The notes beneath the pieces were generated by a model. It ran no database searches, was not told the origin of the DNA, and worked only from the letters and a program-made list of their open reading frames with translations. From positions 1,240,001-1,304,000 of the forward strand of contig NZ_JAXHBQ010000001.1 in NCBI RefSeq assembly GCF_042466115.1: 64,000 nt of DNA, given 5' to 3'. A program made the position numbers and the translations under genes. The stretch's first letter is position 1, and each line of letters opens with the position of its first letter. The DNA comes from SW4 sp042466115. Its GTDB lineage: Bacteria > Pseudomonadota > Alphaproteobacteria > Rhodobacterales > Rhodobacteraceae. Of this stretch, positions 53,124 to 61,674 are shown in pieces.

Positions 53124-56069
53124 CTAGGCAAGGGCCGCATCACAGCGCCCGCACACACCGGCATGGGCGTGCGTGCCCACGTCAGGCAGGATTTTCCAGC
53201 AGCGCTGACACTTTTCGCCAGCGGCCTTTTCGAACACCACGCCGATGCCGTCCACTTCGGGCAGGCGGAAGGCTTCGGCGGGGGCCGGATCGGCGGTGAC
53301 GGAAATCGCGCTGGTGATGCACAGATCATCAAATGCGACCGTGCGCAGGATCGCGGCATCGTCTGCGCCCACATGCACCACGGGGGCCGCTTCGAGGCTG
53401 GCCCCGATCACCTTGTCTTGACGTTGGACTTCCAATGCGGCTGTCACAACGCGGCGCACACGGCGGATCGCGGCCCATTTCGCGGCGAGCGCATCGTCAC
53501 GCCACGCCGCAGGCGTTTCAGGAATATCAACCAGATGCACGCTGCTGTCGTCACCGGGGAAGCGTTCAAGCCAGACTTCTTCTATCGTGAACACCAGCAC
53601 TGGTGCCAACCATGTGGTCAACCGGTGGAACAGGATATCCAGCACCGTGCGCGCTGAGCGGCGGCGATCGGTGTTGCCATCGCAATAAAGCGCATCCTTG
53701 CGGATATCGAAGTAGAACGCCGACAGGTCCAGCGTGGCAAATTCGAACACCGCGCGGAACACCCCCTGAAAGTCGTATTTCGCATATCCCTTGCGCACGA
53801 CTTCATCCAGTTCGGACAACCGGTGCAGGATCAACCGTTCCAGTTCGGGCATGTCGGCCGGTTCAACGCGGTCGGCCTCGCCAAAATCAGCCAGCGACCC
53901 CAGCATATACCGCATCGTGTTGCGCAAACGGCGGTAGCTGTCGGCAGTCCCTTTCAGGATTTCCGGCCCGATCCGCTGGTCGTTGGTGTAATCGGTCTGG
54001 GCCACCCAAAGACGCAGGATATCCGCGCCGTATTGTTTGACGATCGTGTCCGGCACGATGGTGTTGCCGATGGATTTGGACATCTTCATGCCCTTTTCAT
54101 CCAGCGTGAACCCATGCGTCAGCACCCCGCGATAAGGCGCGCGCCCCATGGTGCCACAGCCCTGCAACATGGAACTATGGAACCAGCCGCGGTGCTGGTC
54201 TGTGCCTTCCAGATAAAGGTCGGCCAGCCCGTCCTCGGACCCGTCCGCACGGTCGCGCAGGGTAAAGGCGTGGGTTGATCCACTGTCAAACCACACATCC
54301 AGAATATCCATGACCTGATCGTAGTCATCTGGGTTCACGATCCCGCTCAGGAACCGCTCTTTCGCGCCGTCCTGATACCACGCATCCGCGCCTTCGGCCT
54401 CGAATGCCGCGACGATGCGGGCGTTCACCTCGGTGTTGCGCAGCAGGAAGTCATCGTCGGTCGGTTTCGCGCCAACCTTGGTGAAACACGTCAGCGGAAC
54501 ACCCCATGCGCGCTGGCGCGACAGCACCCAATCGGGGCGCGCTTCGATCATGGAATACAGACGATTGCGGCCCTTTTGCGGGGTCCATGTCACCAATTCG
54601 TCGATGCTGCGCAGGGCGCGCTCGCGGATCGTCGTGCCATAGGTGTCTTGGCCGTCGCCCACCGCCTTGTCGATCGCCGCGAACCACTGCGGCGTGTTGC
54701 GATAGATGATCGGCGCTTTGGAACGCCAGCTGTGGGGATAGGAGTGCTTGATCCTGCCACGCGCCAAAAGCCCGCCGACCTCGGCCAGCTTTGCCATGAT
54801 CGCGGCATTTGCATCGCCCTCCCAATCGCCCTTCTTGGCTTTTTCGCGCAGGATGCGTTTGCCACCAAAGAACGGCAGATCCTCGCGGAAGGTGCCATCG
54901 TCCATGACGTTATAGGTGATCACATCGGCCAGCATTCCCAAATCACGGTAAAGCTCGAACTCCTCCATCCCGTGGGATGGCGCGCAATGCACGAAACCGG
55001 TGCCTTCTTCGTCGGTCACGAAATCCGCGGCGCGGAAATCGCGCAGATCGTCCCATTCGCCGTTCGACCCTTCGGCCCCGGCAAGGGGGTGTTGCAATGA
55101 CAGGCCCGACAGTTCGTCGGCACTTACATCGCGCACACGTTTCCACATGCTGTCCTCAAGACGCGCCTTGGCAAACACATCGCCCGCCAGCTTGTCCGCC
55201 AGCAGGAAGCGCTCGCCCACCTCGGCCCAGCACTGCTCGGGCGTGCCGGTCACTTCATAAAGACCATAGGAATAGTCGGCCCCGTAAACCACAGCCTTGT
55301 TGGACGGGATCGTCCAGGGCGTCGTCGTCCAGATCACCACCTTGGCACCAGCAAGGTCGTTCACGCCCCGGACCTGATCCGGGGCCTCATCGTGCGCCTG
55401 CGCCGCAAACTTCACCCAGATCGTGAAGCTCTCCTTGTCGTGATACTCCACCTCGGCCTCGGCCAGCGCGGTTTCCTCAACGGGCGACCACATCACCGGT
55501 TTGCTGCCCTGATAAAGCGTGCCGTTCATCAGGAACTTCTGGAATTCCTCGGCGATCACACGTTCGGCGTGGAAATTCATCGTCAGATACGGATCGTCCC
55601 AGTTGCCGGTCACGCCCAGCCGCTTGAATTCGTCGCGCTGGATATCGACCCAACCGGCGGCGAAATCGCGGCATTCCTGACGGAACTCGACAACGTCCAC
55701 CGCATCCTTATCCAGACCCTTCTCGCGGTATTTCTCCTCGATCTTCCATTCAATCGGCAGGCCGTGGCAATCCCAGCCTGGGATATAGCGGGCATCACGG
55801 CCCATCATCTGCTGGCTGCGCACGACCATGTCTTTCAGGATCTTGTTGAGCGCGTGGCCAATGTGCAGGTTGCCGTTGGCATAGGGCGGGCCATCGTGCA
55901 GCGTAAACGGTTCGCGGCCCGCTGCCTTTTCGCGCAGCTTGTCGTAAACGCCGACCTTTTGCCAACGTTCCAGCCATTCCGGCTCGCGTTTGGGCAGGCC
56001 CGCGCGCATCGGGAAATCGGTCTTGGGCAGGTTCAGCGTGTCTTTGTATTCAGGGGTGTCGGCGCACAT
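53124..56069 (-). CDS. ileS: Isoleucyl-tRNA synthetase
   Basis: 981 residues of class I synthetase. It has the HIGH motif in GNLHIGHALNKILKD (about 66-80), an editing CP1 domain with VIWTTTPWTIPSNKAV, the KMSKS motif in KGMKMSKSIGNTI, an anticodon-binding domain and a C-terminal zinc region (CQRCWK, then CGRCDAAL). It charges tRNA(Ile). An unusual short segment at residues about 229-240 (DEAPDQVRGVND) is encoded by a palindromic repeat element. It is divergent from allE. Confidence 0.97.
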   Translation of the reverse strand: MCADTPEYKDTLNLPKTDFPMRAGLPKREPEWLERWQKVGVYDKLREKAAGREPFTLHDGPPYANGNLHIGHALNKILKDMVVRSQQMMGRDARYIPGWDCHGLPIEWKIEEKYREKGLDKDAVDVVEFRQECRDFAAGWVDIQRDEFKRLGVTGNWDDPYLTMNFHAERVIAEEFQKFLMNGTLYQGSKPVMWSPVEETALAEAEVEYHDKESFTIWVKFAAQAHDEAPDQVRGVNDLAGAKVVIWTTTPWTIPSNKAVVYGADYSYGLYEVTGTPEQCWAEVGERFLLADKLAGDVFAKARLEDSMWKRVRDVSADELSGLSLQHPLAGAEGSNGEWDDLRDFRAADFVTDEEGTGFVHCAPSHGMEEFELYRDLGMLADVITYNVMDDGTFREDLPFFGGKRILREKAKKGDWEGDANAAIMAKLAEVGGLLARGRIKHSYPHSWRSKAPIIYRNTPQWFAAIDKAVGDGQDTYGTTIRERALRSIDELVTWTPQKGRNRLYSMIEARPDWVLSRQRAWGVPLTCFTKVGAKPTDDDFLLRNTEVNARIVAAFEAEGADAWYQDGAKERFLSGIVNPDDYDQVMDILDVWFDSGSTHAFTLRDRADGSEDGLADLYLEGTDQHRGWFHSSMLQGCGTMGRAPYRGVLTHGFTLDEKGMKMSKSIGNTIVPDTIVKQYGADILRLWVAQTDYTNDQRIGPEILKGTADSYRRLRNTMRYMLGSLADFGEADRVEPADMPELERLILHRLSELDEVVRKGYAKYDFQGVFRAVFEFATLDLSAFYFDIRKDALYCDGNTDRRRSARTVLDILFHRLTTWLAPVLVFTIEEVWLERFPGDDSSVHLVDIPETPAAWRDDALAAKWAAIRRVRRVVTAALEVQRQDKVIGASLEAAPVVHVGADDAAILRTVAFDDLCITSAISVTADPAPAEAFRLPEVDGIGVVFEKAAGEKCQRCWKILPDVGTHAHAGVCGRCDAALA
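55364..55384 (-). repeat. Palindromic repeat element inside ileS
   Basis: CCCCGGACCTGATCCGGGG at 55366-55384 has perfect 7-bp arms and a 5-nt loop. It closely resembles the abundant alphaproteobacterial intergenic palindrome CCCCGGAnnnGATCCGGGG. The 17-mer GGATCAGGTCCGGGGCG (minus strand) also occurs at 61624-61640. Here it is in frame within the ileS editing domain and encodes EAPDQVRG. Confidence 0.75.
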
Positions 56070-56365
56070 TTCAGGCGTCCTTTGTCTTGATCGTCGGGAA
56101 TAACGGAAGGGGGCGGTGCGATATCTCGAACACCTTTGCCCGGCACCTCATGTCAGAGTGCCGGGGAAATAATTCGCTGGATGATGGCGAAACCATAACG
56201 CATGGCGGGCTTATAGGCCTGCAATGTCGCGGGGTAAAGGCTGTCTGGCCGATCCCCAGCCCGATTATCAAATCATCCCAAAAAGTGCTGTCCCGCATTT
56301 GCGGGTGGTCAATTCGCCAAAACAATCCACATAGTGCAACGCATTATCAGTCATGGGAATTCACG

Positions 56366-57190
56366 ATGTCAGCCAAGTATTTCGCACCCGATGGCGGCCA
56401 CCCGCCACAGACCCAGCTGCTGACAGACCGCGCGATTTTCACCGATGCCTATGCCGTGATCCCCAAGGGGACGATGCGCGATATCGTCACCAGCTTTCTG
56501 CCCTTCTGGGACAAGACCCGCCTTTGGGTCATTGCCCGCCCCCTTAGCGGCTTTGCTGAAACATTTTCGCAATACATCATGGAAGTCGCCCCCGGTGGCG
56601 GATCAAACCAGCCCGAAGCGGACGCAGGTGCCGAAGGCGTGCTGTTTGTTGTCGAAGGCTGCGCCAGCCTGACGGTGGATGGCAAGACCCACACCCTGAC
56701 CGAGGGTGGCTATGCTTTCCTGCCCCCCGCGACCGATTGGACACTGCACAACGAAACCGACGCGATGCTGCGCTTTCACTGGATCCGCAAGGCCTATGAA
56801 GCCGTGCCGGGCCTGGACGCGCCCGAAGTGATCATCGCCAACGAAAACGACATTGCCCCCAATGTCATGCCCGACACCGATGGTGCATGGGCCACCACCC
56901 GCTTCGTTGACCCCACAGACCTGCGCCATGACATGCACGTCACTATCGTGACCCTGCAACCGGGTGCGGTGATCCCGTTTCTGGAAACGCATGTGATGGA
57001 ACACGGGCTGTATGTGCTGGAAGGCAAGGCCGCTTACCGTCTTAACGCCGATTGGGTCGAAGTCGAAGCAGGCGATTACATGTGGTTGCGCGCCTTTTGC
57101 CCGCAGGCCTGTTACGCGGGCGGGCCGGGGCCGTTCCGCTATCTGCTTTACAAGGACGTGAACCGCCACATGGCACTGCCGCGCCGCTAG
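56366..57190 (+). CDS. allE: (S)-ureidoglycine aminohydrolase
   Basis: 274 residues with two cupin domains (about 55-130 and 175-265). Family features include SFLPFWDKTRLWVIARPLSGFAETFSQYIMEV, VVEGCASLTVDGKTHTLTEGGYAFLPP and the metal-site segment ETHVMEHGLYVLEGKAAYRL. The Mn-dependent enzyme converts (S)-ureidoglycine to (S)-ureidoglycolate and ammonia in allantoin breakdown, leading to glyoxylate. The upstream frame is open for another 93 codons, but family similarity begins at ATG 56366. It converges with bhcR, with a 4-nt stop overlap. Confidence 0.92.
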   Translation: MSAKYFAPDGGHPPQTQLLTDRAIFTDAYAVIPKGTMRDIVTSFLPFWDKTRLWVIARPLSGFAETFSQYIMEVAPGGGSNQPEADAGAEGVLFVVEGCASLTVDGKTHTLTEGGYAFLPPATDWTLHNETDAMLRFHWIRKAYEAVPGLDAPEVIIANENDIAPNVMPDTDGAWATTRFVDPTDLRHDMHVTIVTLQPGAVIPFLETHVMEHGLYVLEGKAAYRLNADWVEVEAGDYMWLRAFCPQACYAGGPGPFRYLLYKDVNRHMALPRR

Positions 57191-58011
57191 GCCTCGCCGC
57201 CGATGGCCAACGTCAGCTGCTGTGCGGCGGTGATCACATGGTCAGCAAGAGCCACAACATCATCTGGCCCAACACGGCTGATCGGGCCGGACACAGAAAT
57301 GCCCGCAATTGCCTCTTGGTTCACATCAAAGACGGGGGCGGCGATGCAGCGCATCCCAAGGTTCTTTTCCTCGCCGTCAATCGCATAACCACGCGCGCGG
57401 ATCGCTGCCAGATCGGCGCGCAGGGCGTCAGGATCGGTGAATGTGTGCGGCGTGAATTGCTCCATCGGGGCCGCCAGCGCGCGGTCCAGGCGCCCCTCCG
57501 CCATCTGCGCCAGCAGCGCCTTGCCAATCCCCGAAGCATGCATCGGTGACAGCGTGCCGGGCGGAAAAAACGCGCGAATCGTTTCGTGGGTTTCGACCTG
57601 GGACACGAACAGCACCATATCAACCTGCGCCACGCCGATGTTGGCGGTTTCGCCCGTTGCCTCCATCAATTCGCGCAGGATCGGGCGGGCGCGTTCCACC
57701 AGACTGGTCCGGCGCAAAAACCGCGCACCGATCACGAAAGCGCGCGCACCGATATGCCAGACCTGCGCGCCCGTATCAAATTCCACCAGCCCGCGCCCTT
57801 CAAGAGTCACAAGGATGCGATAGACCGTGGCGGGCGACTGGCCCATTTCATCGGCCAAAGTGGACAGCGCCTTGCCCTGATCCTCGCTTAAGTATTCAAA
57901 CACCTCCATCGCGCGATCCAGCGATTTGATGGTGTTCTGGGCGGTCTTGTCGTCCCAGTCGCGCGGGCGACCACGGGCACGGCGCGGCCCTGTTTTTGGA
58001 TTATCTGCCAT
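57187..58011 (-). CDS. bhcR: IclR-type regulator of the beta-hydroxyaspartate cycle
   Basis: 274 residues. An N-terminal winged helix (about 30-90: IKSLDRAMEVFEYLSEDQGKALSTLADEMGQSPATVYRILVTLEGRGL) is followed by a C-terminal IclR effector domain. In Paracoccus denitrificans the IclR protein BhcR controls bhcABCD and responds to glyoxylate. The gene here lies divergently from bhcA with a shared 173-nt promoter region, the same order. ATG 58011 follows AGGGGGCAG; an upstream ATG in frame is less likely. Confidence 0.9.
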   Translation of the reverse strand: MADNPKTGPRRARGRPRDWDDKTAQNTIKSLDRAMEVFEYLSEDQGKALSTLADEMGQSPATVYRILVTLEGRGLVEFDTGAQVWHIGARAFVIGARFLRRTSLVERARPILRELMEATGETANIGVAQVDMVLFVSQVETHETIRAFFPPGTLSPMHASGIGKALLAQMAEGRLDRALAAPMEQFTPHTFTDPDALRADLAAIRARGYAIDGEEKNLGMRCIAAPVFDVNQEAIAGISVSGPISRVGPDDVVALADHVITAAQQLTLAIGGEA

Positions 58012-58048
58012 TGCGATGAACTGCCCCCTGCACGAATTGAAAACCCGA

Positions 58049-58140
58049 TTCACAATGTGAAAAATTCAAGCCACTGGCATCATTGCATTTTATCGCAGTT
58101 CTGAAAAGTGAAAAACAATTTCAAAAAAATTTCCTTTCAC
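58049..58140. promoter_or_regulatory. Candidate BhcR operators and bhcA promoter
   Basis: A perfect palindrome TTCACAATGTGAA lies at 58049-58061. A second set of half-sites follows: GTGAAA at 58108-58113 with TTTCA at 58119-58123 and TTTCAC at 58135-58140. IclR regulators bind such short AT-rich palindromes. The first site is close to the bhcR start (autoregulation) and the second precedes a possible bhcA -10 (TATTGT, 58153-58158). Binding is inferred. Confidence 0.55.
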
Positions 58141-58184
58141 CGCGGCGGCACCTATTGTGCCCTTGACCTGTCAAGGAGACCGAC

Positions 58185-59375
58185 ATGAGCTTTCAGAACC
58201 CTGTATTCATTCCCGGCCCGACAAACATGCCCGAAGCGATCCGTCAGGCCTGTTACATGCCGACGATCGACCACCGCTCGCCGGTGTTTGGCAAGATCCT
58301 GCATCCCTGTCTGGACGGTGTGCGCCGCGTTCTGAAATCAACCTCGGCGCATGTGTTCATCTTTCCCTCGACCGGCACGGGCGGTTGGGAAACGGCGCTG
58401 TCCAACTGCCTGAGCGCGGGCGACAAGGTGCTGGCCGCGCGCAACGGCATGTTCTCCCACCGATGGATCGACATGTGCCAACGGCACGGGCTGGACGTGC
58501 AGGTTGTCGAAACGCCGTGGGGCCATGGTTTGCCCGCCGACCAGTATGAAACCATCCTCAAGGCTGACACAGATCACGCCATCAAGGTCGTGCTGGCCAC
58601 CCACAACGAAACCGCAACAGGCGTGAAATCCGACATCGCCGCCGTGCGCCGCGCATTGGACGCCGCAAACCACCCTGCCCTTCTGTTCGTTGATGGCGTG
58701 TCCTCCATCGGGTCGATGGATTTCCGCATGGATGAATGGGGCGTGGATGTTGCCGTCACCGGCTCGCAAAAGGGCTTCATGCTGCCTGCCGGTCTGGCCA
58801 TCGTCGGGTTTTCCGACAAGGCGATGAAAGCCACCGAAACTGCCACCCTGCCGCGCACGTTCTTTGACGTGAAAGACATGCAAAAGGGCTATGACAACAA
58901 TGCCTTTCCCTACACGCCCCCTGTTGGGCTAATGAACGGGCTGAAACTGTCGCTAGAAATGATCGAGGCCGAGGGGCTGGAAAACGTCTTTGCCCGCCAC
59001 ACCCGCATCGCCACAGGCGTGCGCCGCGCGGTGCAGGCCTGGGGGCTTGACCTGTGCGCCGCCTCGCCTGATGTCTATTCCGACAGCGTTTCGGCAATCA
59101 AAACACCCGAAGGGTTCAACGCCACCGATATCGTCACAGTGGCGGCCGAAAAATATGGCATGGCGTTCGGTGTTGGACTGGGTGAGGTCGCGGGCAAGGT
59201 GTTCCGCATCGGCCATCTGGGCAGTCTTACGGATGCGATGATGCTGTCGGGCCTTGGCGTTGCCGAAATGGTCATGGTTGATCTGGGGCTGGACATCAAA
59301 CTGGGGTCCGGCGTGGCCGCAGCACAGGAGTTCTATCGCCACGGATCAGGTGCAGGCAAAAAGGCAGCCGCGTAA
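58185..59375 (+). CDS. bhcA: Aspartate-glyoxylate aminotransferase BhcA
   Basis: 396 residues of PLP class V aminotransferase. The PLP lysine is K196 in TGSQKGFMLP; the N-terminal PGPTNMPEAI and the FPSTGTGGWETAL cofactor loop are visible. It transfers the amino group of aspartate to glyoxylate, giving glycine and oxaloacetate and closing the beta-hydroxyaspartate cycle. The assignment rests on family plus the complete bhcABCD order. CAAGGAG precedes ATG 58185. It overlaps bhcB by 1 nt. Confidence 0.94.
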   Translation: MSFQNPVFIPGPTNMPEAIRQACYMPTIDHRSPVFGKILHPCLDGVRRVLKSTSAHVFIFPSTGTGGWETALSNCLSAGDKVLAARNGMFSHRWIDMCQRHGLDVQVVETPWGHGLPADQYETILKADTDHAIKVVLATHNETATGVKSDIAAVRRALDAANHPALLFVDGVSSIGSMDFRMDEWGVDVAVTGSQKGFMLPAGLAIVGFSDKAMKATETATLPRTFFDVKDMQKGYDNNAFPYTPPVGLMNGLKLSLEMIEAEGLENVFARHTRIATGVRRAVQAWGLDLCAASPDVYSDSVSAIKTPEGFNATDIVTVAAEKYGMAFGVGLGEVAGKVFRIGHLGSLTDAMMLSGLGVAEMVMVDLGLDIKLGSGVAAAQEFYRHGSGAGKKAAA

Positions 59376-60328
59376 TGTATATCCCCACCTATCAGGACAT
59401 GTTGGATGCGCACGACCGCATTAAGCCGCATATCAAGCGGACACCGGTGATGACCTCTGCCTATCTGAACGAACTGACCGGCGCGCAGCTTTTCTTTAAG
59501 TGCGAGAACTTCCAGACGCCGGGTGCATTCAAGGTGCGCGGCGCGTCAAACGCCGTGTTCGGGCTGGATGATGAACAGGCAAAACTGGGGGTGGCGACGC
59601 ATTCGTCGGGCAACCACGCATCCTGCCTGTCCTATGCCGCCAAACTGCGCGGAATTCCCTGCAACGTGGTCATGCCCAGCACGGCCCCGCAGGCCAAGAA
59701 AGACACCGTTGCGCGCTATGGCGGCAAGATCACCGAATGCGAACCCTCCACCACCTCGCGCGAGGCGACATTTGCCAAGGTGCAGGCCGAAACAGGTGGC
59801 GATTTCGTGCATCCTTATAACGACCCGCGCGTGATTGCGGGTCAAGGCACCTGTGCATGCGAGTTTATGGATCAGACTGACGGGTTGGAGATAGTCGTCG
59901 CGCCCATTGGCGGCGGTGGCATGATTTCCGGCACCTGTCTGACCCTGTCCAATCAGGCACCCGAAGTGCAAATCATCGCCGCCGAGCCCGAACAGGCCGA
60001 TGATGCCTATCGCAGCTTCAAGGCGGGCCATATCATCGCCGATGATGCGCCCAAGACGATTGCCGATGGGCTTCTCGTGCCGCTGAAAGACCTGACGTGG
60101 CATTTCGTGTCCAACCACGTCAGCGATATCTTCACAGCCTCGGAAACCGAAATCATCGACGCGATGAAGCTGACGTGGAAGCATCTGCGCATCGTCATGG
60201 AACCCAGCAGCGCCGTGCCGCTGGCCACGATCCTGAAAAACAAGGACCGGTTCGCAGGCAAGCGCGTCGGTGTCATCATCACCGGCGGGAATGTCGATCT
60301 GGACCGCCTGCCATGGAACGTGGGTTAA
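59375..60328 (+). CDS. bhcB: Beta-hydroxyaspartate dehydratase BhcB
   Basis: 317 residues of PLP fold type II, similar to serine/threonine dehydratases. The PLP lysine is K53 in TPGAFKVRGASNA, with SSGNHASCLSYAAKL and the phosphate-binding GGGGMISG. It dehydrates (2R,3S)-beta-hydroxyaspartate to iminosuccinate. The start codon overlaps the bhcA stop (TAATG). Its stop codon lies in the loop of a GTGGGT hairpin. Confidence 0.93.
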   Translation: MYIPTYQDMLDAHDRIKPHIKRTPVMTSAYLNELTGAQLFFKCENFQTPGAFKVRGASNAVFGLDDEQAKLGVATHSSGNHASCLSYAAKLRGIPCNVVMPSTAPQAKKDTVARYGGKITECEPSTTSREATFAKVQAETGGDFVHPYNDPRVIAGQGTCACEFMDQTDGLEIVVAPIGGGGMISGTCLTLSNQAPEVQIIAAEPEQADDAYRSFKAGHIIADDAPKTIADGLLVPLKDLTWHFVSNHVSDIFTASETEIIDAMKLTWKHLRIVMEPSSAVPLATILKNKDRFAGKRVGVIITGGNVDLDRLPWNVG

Positions 60329-60367
60329 AACCCACCTTACCAACTCGTAACGTGGGTCTTGACCCAC
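60320..60367 (+). repeat. Two GTGGGT hairpins between bhcB and bhcC
   Basis: GTGGGTTAAAACCCAC at 60320-60335 and GTGGGTCTTGACCCAC at 60352-60367 each form a 7-bp stem with a 2-nt loop. The first includes the end of bhcB and its TAA. A related hairpin occurs after bhcC. No T-tract follows, so these could tune mRNA stability between operon genes. Confidence 0.75.
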
Positions 60368-60387
60368 CCCGCCCAAAAGGAAACACC

Positions 60388-61551
60388 ATGAACACGCACC
60401 CGAATTTCGAAGACTTTGAAGTTGGTTACGACATCCCCGCCAAGCCCGGCATGGACGCGGCCGACATCCAGACACCGGCGCTTGTACTGGATCTGGACGC
60501 GCTCGAGCGCAACATCAAGAAGATGGGCGACTACGCCAAATCACACGGGATGCGTCACCGCGTGCATGGCAAGATGCACAAGTCCGTCGATGTGGCGAAA
60601 CTGCAAGAAAGCCTTGGCGGGTCATGTGGTGTGTGCTGCCAAAAGGTGTCCGAGGCCGAAGTCTTTGCGCGCGGTGGCATCAAGGACGTTATGGTGTCCA
60701 ACCAGGTGACCGACCCTGCCAAGATCGACCGTCTAGCGCGGATGCCGAAACTGGGCGCGCGCGTTCTGGTCTGTGTCGATGACCCGACCAATGTGGCCGA
60801 TCTGTCGGCAGCTGCGGTCAAGCACGGCACCCAGATCGAAGCGCTGGTCGAGATCGACTGTGGCGCAGGCCGCTGCGGCGTGACCTCGACCCAGGACGTC
60901 GTCAACATCGCCAAGATGATCGACGCCGCCGAAGGTCTGAAATTTGCCGGTATTCAGGCCTATCAGGGCGCGATGCAGCATCTTGACAGCTATGACGAAC
61001 GTCAGGGCAAAACGCAGATCGCCATCGACATGGTCAAGGACGCGATTGCCGGTCTCAAGGCCAATGGTCTGGAATGTGACATCGTCGGTGGTGGTGGCAC
61101 CGGGTCGTATTACTTCGAAAGCAATTCCGGCGTGTTCAACGAACTGCAGTGCGGATCCTATGCCTTCATGGATGCCGATTATGGCCGGATTCTGGACAAG
61201 GACGGCAACCGGATTGACCAAGGCGAATGGGAAAACGCACTGTTCATCCTGACCACCGTGATGTCGCACGCCAAGGCCGACAAGGCCATCGTCGATGCGG
61301 GACTCAAGGCGCAGTCCGTCGATAGCGGGTTGCCAACCGTCTATGGCCGCGATGATGTGGAATACGTCAAATGTTCGGACGAACATGGCGTCGTGATGGA
61401 CCCGAAAGGCGCGTTGAACGTAAACGACAAGCTGCGCCTTGTGCCGGGCCACTGCGACCCGACCTGCAACGTGCATGACTGGTATGTCGGTGTGCGCGGC
61501 GGCAAGGTTGAAACCGTCTGGCCCGTCTCGGCCCGCGGCAAGGCCTATTGA
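60388..61551 (+). CDS. bhcC: Beta-hydroxyaspartate aldolase BhcC
   Basis: 387 residues of PLP fold type III, D-threonine aldolase-like. The PLP lysine is in RVHGKMHKS (K62), DIVGGGGTGSY follows, and a C-terminal metal site is in VPGHCDPTCNVHD. It condenses glycine and glyoxylate to (2R,3S)-beta-hydroxyaspartate, the C-C bond-forming step. The ATG at 60388 follows AAAAGG; the frame is open upstream, but that region overlaps bhcB. Confidence 0.95.
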   Translation: MNTHPNFEDFEVGYDIPAKPGMDAADIQTPALVLDLDALERNIKKMGDYAKSHGMRHRVHGKMHKSVDVAKLQESLGGSCGVCCQKVSEAEVFARGGIKDVMVSNQVTDPAKIDRLARMPKLGARVLVCVDDPTNVADLSAAAVKHGTQIEALVEIDCGAGRCGVTSTQDVVNIAKMIDAAEGLKFAGIQAYQGAMQHLDSYDERQGKTQIAIDMVKDAIAGLKANGLECDIVGGGGTGSYYFESNSGVFNELQCGSYAFMDADYGRILDKDGNRIDQGEWENALFILTTVMSHAKADKAIVDAGLKAQSVDSGLPTVYGRDDVEYVKCSDEHGVVMDPKGALNVNDKLRLVPGHCDPTCNVHDWYVGVRGGKVETVWPVSARGKAY

Positions 61552-61559
61552 ACAGGGGC

Positions 61560-61574
61560 GTGGGTAAGACCCAC
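61560..61574 (+). repeat. Third GTGGGT hairpin, after bhcC
   Basis: GTGGGTAAGACCCAC has 6-bp arms and a 3-nt loop, 8 nt after the bhcC stop. The following CTTAC is shared with the hairpin at 60320-60335 (both read ACCCACCTTAC). Confidence 0.7.
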
Positions 61575-61619
61575 CTTACGTCCCAGCCTTCGCGCCGGGA
61601 CCACTGCAACATGACGCGG

Positions 61620-61640
61620 CCCAGGATCAGGTCCGGGGCG
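61620..61640 (+). repeat. Alphaproteobacterial palindrome between bhcC and bhcD
   Basis: CCCAGGATCAGGTCCGGGG at 61620-61638 is a slightly imperfect copy of the element inside ileS. The 17 nt at 61624-61640 match the complement of 55364-55380 exactly. It lies about 35 nt before bhcD. Confidence 0.75.
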
Positions 61641-61674
61641 CGACACCTCTAACAGCAACCCAAGGAAATGACCC

